Below the pieces are notes generated by a model, which was not told where the DNA came from, made no database searches, and saw only the letters and a program-made list of their open reading frames with translations. A stretch of 10,414 nt of DNA from an uncultured Collinsella sp. (GTDB taxonomy: Bacteria; Actinomycetota; Coriobacteriia; Coriobacteriales; Coriobacteriaceae). Numbering within the stretch: the stretch's first letter is position 1; the number at the start of each line of letters is the position of its first letter. The stretch spans positions 1-10,414 of the forward strand of contig CATYJU010000057.1 of the NCBI GenBank assembly GCA_958407995.1, written 5' to 3'. Positions 5,872 through 10,414 of the stretch are shown in pieces. The position numbers and the translations under genes were made by a program.

Positions 5872-6351
5872 TTAGTTGGTATGTCCGCCGCCCGCTGTCA
5901 TCTGAGCCGCATGCTCCAGCTGGTCTGCTATGGCCTCCCAGCTTTCGCGGGCGGCCTTCGTAGAACCGGGAAAGTTTACGACAAGTGTATGACCTCGTTG
6001 CATGCAAATAGCGCGCGAGAGCATAGCGCGGCGCGTCTTGGTCATCGAATACGCACGGATTGCCTCGGCAATACCCGGCACATCGCGGTCACAGACGGCA
6101 CGCGTCGCCTCGGGTGTTACGTCGCGCATCGAAAGCCCCGTGCCGCCGCAGGTGAGCACGACATTGGCGTGGCACTCATCGGCGGCTTCCGCAATGGCAT
6201 CACCGATCTCGCTGACGTCGTCACGCACGACCACATGCGAGGCGACCGTCCAGCCCTGTGCCACGATAAGCTCCTCGAGCGCAGCACCCGCCTCGTCCTG
6301 GGCAAGATCGCGCGTATCCGAGCACGTCACAATCGAAATCTTCAACTCCAT
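5872..6351 (-). CDS. mogA: Molybdopterin adenylyltransferase, MogA/MoaB family
   Basis: A 159-residue cytoplasmic protein of the MoCF-binding fold that activates molybdopterin by adenylylation before MoeA inserts molybdate. The family motif is clear: VVLTCGGTGLSMRDVTPEAT at residues 64-83, with a second conserved block VVNFPGSTKAA at 124-134. Length is normal for stand-alone MogA/MoaB. The ATG at 6351 has AGGAGG at 6-nt spacing, and this Shine-Dalgarno overlaps the moeA stop codon (TAG in TATAGGAGG), which points to translational coupling. An ATG at 6356 is out of frame and stops at once. Bacteria use the names mogA and moaB for close homologues; sequence alone does not settle which label is right here, but the biochemical role is the same. 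Confidence 0.88.
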   Translation of the reverse strand: MELKISIVTCSDTRDLAQDEAGAALEELIVAQGWTVASHVVVRDDVSEIGDAIAEAADECHANVVLTCGGTGLSMRDVTPEATRAVCDRDVPGIAEAIRAYSMTKTRRAMLSRAICMQRGHTLVVNFPGSTKAARESWEAIADQLEHAAQMTAGGGHTN

Positions 6352-6361
6352 AGCATTCCTC

Positions 6362-7624
6362 CTATAGCACCGTGCCCTCAGGCAGGTCGACACGCACGAC
6401 ATCCACGACGTCGCCCGCCGCAAGGTCGCACGGTCCTTCGTGAATACGCAACAGGCAGTTCGCACGCTGCATGGTTCCAAGCAGCGCCGAATTCTGCGTC
6501 TTGGCCTCGGTCACCAACAACTCACCGGTCTCGGGGTCGCGCAAAACCGTGGCGCGATCGAAGAAGCGGCGATGCTGTCGCTTTTTCACGCTATGCGTGA
6601 GCGTCGCCTGCTGCACGGGACGCGCACCCTCGGCAAAGCCGCGCATCTTGCGAATCGCCGGACGGGCGAGCATCTCAAAGCCCACATACGCCGCGGCAGG
6701 ATTGCCTGAAAGCCCCAGGTAGGGCTTACCCCCGAGCAAGCCAAACGTGATAGCCTTGCCCGGACGCATCGAGATGCGGTCGAAGAGCACCTCGCCCTCG
6801 CGATGGACCAGTGCCGTCACATAGTCGTAGTCGCCCGCCGAGGCACCGCCGCTCGTAATGACAAAATCGCACTCCTGCACGGCACGATGCACCAGCTCGG
6901 CAATCGCCTGCTCATCATCGGGCGCAATGCCGTAGAACACGGGCTCGGCGCCGGCATCGAGTGCCTCGGCCATCAGCGCCGAAGAGTTGGAATCGCGAAT
7001 CTGACCGCGCGCCGGTACCTTACTCGGTGCGACCAGTTCCGTGCCCAGCGAGATAATGCCCACACGTGGGGCAGCGTGCACCTTCACGCTCGCATATCCG
7101 GCGCTTGCCAACAGACCCGCGCCCGCCGGAGCCACGACCTCGCCGGCGTGCATCACAACATCGCCGGCATGGGCCTCCTCGGCGGCAGAGCGAACGTTCT
7201 CCCCCACCTTGGCCGGCGCCGAGAACCTCACACGCGAGCCCTCGTTGCCGTCACCGTCAAGCACATCGACGATCTCGTACTTCACAACGGCATCGGCACC
7301 TTCGGGTACCGGCGCGCCCGTCATGATGCGGACCGTCTCACCCGCGCCGATTGCGCCCTCAAACACATGGCCCGCGGCCTCGTGTCCGATAACGTCGAGC
7401 GTCACCGGCGCCTCGCCAGATGCCTGCGCCAAGTCCGCCGAGCGCACGGCATATCCGTCCATAGCGCTGTTGGCAAACGGCGAGATGTCGATATCGGCCA
7501 CCGCGTCCTCGGCCAAGGGAAGACCGGCGGCCTGCCACACGGGAATCTCGATGAGATCCGTCGGAGCAACGTGCGACAGGACAATCGACTGCGCGTCCTC
7601 CAGTGGAATGAGTTTCTCTGCCAT
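6362..7624 (-). CDS. moeA: Molybdopterin molybdotransferase MoeA (molybdenum insertase)
   Basis: A 420-residue cytoplasmic enzyme that inserts molybdate into adenylylated molybdopterin, releasing AMP and giving Mo-molybdopterin. The start at 7624 has AAGAGG at 5-nt spacing; the in-frame GTG two codons upstream overlaps that site. Family motifs are PFANSAMDGYAVR (49-61) in domain I, MTGAPVPEGADAVV (101-114), the MoCF catalytic domain with SLGTELV (192-198), GQIRDSNS (207-214), SGGASAGDYDYV (258-269), MRPGKAITFG (286-295) and GLSGNPAAAYVGFE (304-317), and a C-terminal domain ending in LAAGDVVDVV. Length matches the family. It is the first gene of moeA-mogA and sits directly upstream of molybdate uptake, so one region covers import and final cofactor assembly. 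Diverges from the CLC gene. Confidence 0.95.
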   Translation of the reverse strand: MAEKLIPLEDAQSIVLSHVAPTDLIEIPVWQAAGLPLAEDAVADIDISPFANSAMDGYAVRSADLAQASGEAPVTLDVIGHEAAGHVFEGAIGAGETVRIMTGAPVPEGADAVVKYEIVDVLDGDGNEGSRVRFSAPAKVGENVRSAAEEAHAGDVVMHAGEVVAPAGAGLLASAGYASVKVHAAPRVGIISLGTELVAPSKVPARGQIRDSNSSALMAEALDAGAEPVFYGIAPDDEQAIAELVHRAVQECDFVITSGGASAGDYDYVTALVHREGEVLFDRISMRPGKAITFGLLGGKPYLGLSGNPAAAYVGFEMLARPAIRKMRGFAEGARPVQQATLTHSVKKRQHRRFFDRATVLRDPETGELLVTEAKTQNSALLGTMQRANCLLRIHEGPCDLAAGDVVDVVRVDLPEGTVL

Positions 7625-7642
7625 ATGCACCTCTTAATGACA

Positions 7643-7663
7643 CGGCGCACAACAGAGGCGCCG
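7643..7663 (-). other. Short hairpin in the moeA leader
   Basis: CGGCGC (7643-7648) and GCGCCG (7658-7663) form a 6-bp GC stem with a 9-base loop, ending 18 bases before the moeA start codon. It is not followed by a T-tract. It could modulate translation. It does not look like the much larger Moco (molybdenum cofactor) RNA motif. Confidence 0.35.
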
Positions 7664-7681
7664 ATTCTTTATGCTTTTCTC

Positions 7682-7687
7682 AGTATA
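7682..7687 (-). promoter_or_regulatory. Candidate moeA promoter -10 box
   Basis: On the minus strand TATACT (7687-7682) lies about 58 bases before the moeA ATG; no good -35 hexamer is seen at 16-18 bp. The same bases read TATAAT on the plus strand (7684-7689), so a second start toward the CLC gene from here is also possible. Confidence 0.35.
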
Positions 7688-7799
7688 ATCCCCCGATGCA
7701 CGGCCGCGACTCGGCCTGTACCCGCAAATACACCTGTCGGTTGCAGGCCGCGAAACAGAATGGAAACCAACCCACCAGCTCGTCGCGTTTACCGCGTTT

Positions 7800-7805
7800 T
7801 ATAAT
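7800..7805 (+). promoter_or_regulatory. Candidate clc promoter -10 box
   Basis: A perfect TATAAT lies 30 bases before the CLC start codon, in a run GTTTTATAATGC. The -35 region (AGCTCG at 17 bp) is weak. Initiation near 7812 would give a leader of only about 23 bases, too short for a riboswitch. Confidence 0.5.
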
Positions 7806-7834
7806 GCTTGCGTTGCAACCTAAAAGAGGAACGT

Positions 7835-9256
7835 ATGGCTCATAACGACAAAACCGAAAGCGCAAACGAAACGCAGGATCATTCCCAGCCGCTCGACGAC
7901 GGCGGCTTTTTCTCCCTGAACGACGTCATCATGGCAGGCAGACATCAGCTCACTCGCTCCGAGCATCTCTTAGCTGCCGACACGCGCCGCAACGTCCGCA
8001 ACCTACTCGTGAGCGCCAAGTTGCTCGTGCTCGTCGTCACCGTATCGCTCGCCATGGGCGTTGCCGCTTGGGCGTTTTTGGCCTCGTTGAATATCGCGAC
8101 TGACTATCGCGAGCACCATGCGTGGATTTACGCGCTGCTTCCCGTTGTGGGCGTTGCCACCGCATGGGTGTACAAAAACCACGGTCTTGCCGCCAAACGC
8201 GGTAACAACCTGGTCATCGACTCCGCTCTGGGCACACGCCTCATCCATATGCGCATGGCCGTCCTCACCTTCGTCTGCTCCACGCTCACGCACCTCACCG
8301 GCGGATCGGCCGGTCGTGAGGGAGCTGCGGTGCAGATTGGCGGCACCATCGCCAGCAACATCTCGAGCCTCGCCCACCTCAAAAAGCATGACCACCACGA
8401 CCTCATGCTCGCCGGCATCTCGTCGGCCTTTGGCGCCGTATTCGGTTCGCCCCTTGCCGGAGCTTTCTTTGGCATGGAGATGTGCTTTATCGGCAAGATC
8501 GACTACACCGCGGGCATCTACTGCCTGGTCGCCTCGTTTACCGGCTACTTTACATCACTCGCCCTGGGTACCGAGTACGAAGCGAATGTCATCGCCAGCG
8601 TTCCCAACATGACACCACGGACGGTTGTCATCGTTGTTATCAGCGCCATTATCTTCGGTCTGACGGCACGCCTCTTTGCCTGGTCAGTTCGAACCGTCAA
8701 GAGCCTGTACGGTCGCTTTATCACCAATTACCTCGTTCGCGCACTCATAGGCGCACTCGTGGTTTTGGCCGCCTATGCCCTTCTCGACGCCTGGGACTAC
8801 GCCGGCCTTTCCACGTGGCTTTCCGGCGCCGGATTTGCCGGCAACACCACCCTGGCAGACGCAGCCATCAAGTTGGTCGTCACAGCGCTTACCCTGGGTG
8901 TGGGCTTCCAAGGCGGCGAGGTCACGCCCCTGTTTGGCATCGGTGCGGCGCTCGGCGGCTGGATCGGTTGCCTCGTCGGAATCGACCCCAGTTTTCTGGC
9001 GGCTCTCGGCATGCTCGGCGTGTTCTGTGCCGGCCTCAACGTGCCCATCACCACCTGCATGATGGCCATCGACCTGTTCCACGGCACGGCAGCCGGGTTC
9101 TTTGTCATCGTGGCCTTTATCAGCTACCTAACTGCCGGACACCGCGGCGTGTACCCCGCCCAGCGCATCATCTCGCCCAAGCGCCGTTCGCTTATTGTGG
9201 ATGAGGGCGGTACGGTAGCGGATGCTATCGAGCGCCACAACGACCTGATAGAGTAG
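7835..9256 (+). CDS. CLC-family antiporter, probable CLC-F fluoride/proton type
   Basis: A 473-residue integral membrane protein of the CLC chloride channel/antiporter superfamily. The ATG at 7835 has AAGAGG at 5-7 nt spacing; the frame is open from an upstream TTG without support. Residues 1-55 are hydrophilic and followed by many membrane helices. Three selectivity motifs differ from chloride CLCs. GNNLVID (123-129) replaces GSGIP. GREGAAVQ (160-167) replaces GREGPxV and keeps the gating glutamate E162. GFQGGEVTPLFGIG (357-370), with E362 and T364, replaces GxFxP. A tyrosine of the central site is likely Y440 in RGVYPAQ. These substitutions are the known signature of CLC-F proteins, which export fluoride in exchange for protons. 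It diverges from moeA and precedes the lipid kinase. Fluoride as substrate is an inference from motifs; transport of another halide is the alternative. Confidence 0.85.
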   Translation: MAHNDKTESANETQDHSQPLDDGGFFSLNDVIMAGRHQLTRSEHLLAADTRRNVRNLLVSAKLLVLVVTVSLAMGVAAWAFLASLNIATDYREHHAWIYALLPVVGVATAWVYKNHGLAAKRGNNLVIDSALGTRLIHMRMAVLTFVCSTLTHLTGGSAGREGAAVQIGGTIASNISSLAHLKKHDHHDLMLAGISSAFGAVFGSPLAGAFFGMEMCFIGKIDYTAGIYCLVASFTGYFTSLALGTEYEANVIASVPNMTPRTVVIVVISAIIFGLTARLFAWSVRTVKSLYGRFITNYLVRALIGALVVLAAYALLDAWDYAGLSTWLSGAGFAGNTTLADAAIKLVVTALTLGVGFQGGEVTPLFGIGAALGGWIGCLVGIDPSFLAALGMLGVFCAGLNVPITTCMMAIDLFHGTAAGFFVIVAFISYLTAGHRGVYPAQRIISPKRRSLIVDEGGTVADAIERHNDLIE

Positions 9257-9343
9257 ACGTAAGTATTCGACGTGCAGCCACAATCGGGGGCAATTCGACC
9301 TGAGCGCGACCGCACCGTCACGTCATACGCCGGGAGTCGCCCC

Positions 9344-10306
9344 ATGCACGCAACTGATTTTGGCCGCACGCTCATCATCGCCAACCCAGCCGCCCAGTCG
9401 GGTGCGGCGCACGAAGTTGCCGAGCGCCTGCAACGCTTTTTGGACATGACTGCACGCGCATCCCAGTTTGACTTGGTGCTAACCGAGCGCATGGGACACG
9501 CCAAGGAGCTTGCCGCACAGGCTCAGGGCTATCGCACCGTTATCGCCCTTGGCGGCGACGGCGTGATTCACGAGGTCGTCAACGGGCTTATGACGCAGGA
9601 TGAGGCGGTCCGCCCCGCTCTCGCCATCCTACCCGTGGGCTCCGGCAACGATTTTGCCCAAACACTCGGCATCGACGATTTCTCCGGTAAGGATTTTGGC
9701 GCGCTGCTCTCCTGCGAGCTGCAGCGTCAGGACATCGGGCGCATTCGCTCATGGAACCCCGCAAGCGGTAGCGGCGAGGCTTCCGTTGAGTACTACGACC
9801 AGACGCTTTCGATCGGCATCGATGCCGCCATCGGCCTGGGCACCACCGAGCTGCGCAAAAAGACGGGTCTCGCCGGCACTCCGCTCTACACTCTCTCGGG
9901 ACTTGAGCAGTTTGGCCTACGCTATCGCAATTACCCCATGACAGCCAGCTTTGACGGCGCGCCCGCCGAGCGCGTGAGGGCGATCATCATGGCGATTCAG
10001 CTGGGCCCCACGTATGGCTCGGGCTATCGTATCTGCCCCGATGCCGACCCCTGCGACGGCATGCTCGACGTCTGCTACGCCTGCGGCCCCGTCCCTCGCG
10101 CGGTTGCCCTGCCTATGTTTCTTTCGGCTAAGGACGGCCACCATACCAAGTTGCCACCGGTTCGCATGCGCCGATGCCGCCATGCCGCGCTCACCTTGGA
10201 GGAGCCCGACTACCCCATCCAGGCCGACGGCGAGCCCGTTGTCGCCTCACGCATCGAGGTCGACATCCTCGCCGGCGCCCTCGAGGTCTGGCACCCCACC
10301 CGCTAA
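9344..10306 (+). CDS. Diacylglycerol kinase family lipid kinase (YegS/DgkB-like)
   Basis: A 320-residue soluble or membrane-associated kinase with the diacylglycerol/sphingosine kinase catalytic domain at the N-terminus. The ATG at 9344 is chosen because GGGAG lies 7 bases upstream; an in-frame GTG at 9272 has no such site. Visible motifs are LIIANPAAQSG (10-20), the ATP-binding GGDGVIHEVVNG (70-81) and LPVGSGNDFAQ (96-106), then SIGIDAAIG and a C-terminal DGMLDVCY block that packs against the catalytic domain in this family. A final ADGEPV motif is also typical. Such enzymes phosphorylate diacylglycerol or related lipids, recycling lipid-head-group by-products into phosphatidic acid. It follows the CLC gene by 87 bases on the same strand with no terminator between, so co-transcription is likely. 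Exact lipid substrate unknown. Confidence 0.9.
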   Translation: MHATDFGRTLIIANPAAQSGAAHEVAERLQRFLDMTARASQFDLVLTERMGHAKELAAQAQGYRTVIALGGDGVIHEVVNGLMTQDEAVRPALAILPVGSGNDFAQTLGIDDFSGKDFGALLSCELQRQDIGRIRSWNPASGSGEASVEYYDQTLSIGIDAAIGLGTTELRKKTGLAGTPLYTLSGLEQFGLRYRNYPMTASFDGAPAERVRAIIMAIQLGPTYGSGYRICPDADPCDGMLDVCYACGPVPRAVALPMFLSAKDGHHTKLPPVRMRRCRHAALTLEEPDYPIQADGEPVVASRIEVDILAGALEVWHPTR

Positions 10307-10313
10307 CCCCACC

Positions 10314-10384
10314 TAAGTTGCGGTGAAATAGGGACTGTCTTACGGCTTTAGCTGCATAAACAGTCCCTATTTCACCGCAACTTA
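10314..10384. repeat. Perfect 25-bp inverted repeat with a 21-base loop
   Basis: The arm at 10314-10338 (beginning TAAGTTGCGGTGAAATAGGG and ending ACTGT) is the exact reverse complement of 10360-10384. It begins 8 bases after the kinase stop. There is no T-tract outside either arm, so it is not a standard intrinsic terminator, though such a stem could stop or protect transcripts from both sides. A perfect match over 25 bp suggests a recent or maintained repeat element. Its copy number cannot be seen from one window. Confidence 0.8.
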
Positions 10385-10392
10385 CGAGGAGG

Positions 10393-10414
10393 CTATTCCT
10401 CCCCGCCCGGCTTG
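10393..10414 (-). CDS. Possible 3' end of a convergent gene
   Basis: On the minus strand the last bases of the window can be read as KPGGEE followed by TAG (10395-10393), a plausible charged C-terminus just outside the 25-bp inverted repeat. Only six full codons are visible, so this rests on position and composition and could be chance. Confidence 0.2.

Noticed and set aside
6352..6480. Extending mogA upstream to 6480
   Set aside because: It would overlap the end of moeA. The ATG at 6351 has an ideal AGGAGG and opens directly on the family's N-terminal strand.
7625..7687. Moco riboswitch before moeA
   Set aside because: The leader from the likely start site is only about 50 bases with one 6-bp hairpin, too small for the Moco RNA motif.
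6803..7804. 333-codon plus-strand open frame over moeA
   Set aside because: Antisense shadow of moeA with a histidine/arginine-rich, low-complexity product. The minus strand has full MoeA motifs.
7690..7834. Fluoride riboswitch before the CLC gene
   Set aside because: I looked for the conserved GATGG/TTCGCC and CTGATG-type segments and did not find them in order. The only hairpins are short GC stems.
9272..9343. GTG start at 9272 for the lipid kinase
   Set aside because: No Shine-Dalgarno and a non-homologous 24-residue extension. The ATG at 9344 has GGGAG at proper spacing.

Overview
The window comes from a fairly GC-rich (roughly 60%), densely coding bacterial chromosome. The gene set fits an anaerobic gut actinobacterium of the Coriobacteriia, such as Collinsella: tandem 2-hydroxyacyl-CoA-dehydratase-like (double-cubane) proteins, a molybdate transporter beside cofactor genes, a CLC-F-type antiporter and a lipid kinase. 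That placement is inferred from gene content and style; no phylogenetic marker is present.

Left part (1-2100, minus strand): a truncated and a complete 2-hydroxyacyl-CoA dehydratase D/YjiM-like gene lie in tandem, transcribed right to left. Between them is a 102-base element that folds into a 29-bp imperfect stem with an inner hairpin. Upstream of the complete gene is an unusually long control region. It holds a perfect 22-bp palindrome, a second dyad next to an extended -10 promoter, a possible 22-codon leader ORF with a strong Shine-Dalgarno sequence, and two further hairpins.

Centre (2162-7624, minus strand): a molybdenum block. moeA and a mogA/moaB-type gene are translationally coupled and end at a hairpin/T-tract terminator. 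After a 203-base gap with a promoter and two similar dyads, modA, modB and modC follow and end at a second terminator. Together they bind and import molybdate and insert it into molybdopterin. The ModB permease is about twice the usual length because of a signal peptide and an extracytoplasmic domain of about 190 residues ahead of the permease domain.

Right part (7800-10414, plus strand): a CLC antiporter with the GNNL / GREGA / GGEVTP signature of the fluoride/proton (CLC-F) branch diverges from moeA. A diacylglycerol-kinase-family lipid kinase follows. The window closes with a perfect 25-bp inverted repeat, and possibly the last few codons of a convergent gene.

There are no tRNA or rRNA genes, CRISPR arrays, transposases or phage genes. 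The most unusual signals are the ModB exodomain, the structured control region of the dehydratase genes and the two long inverted repeats.
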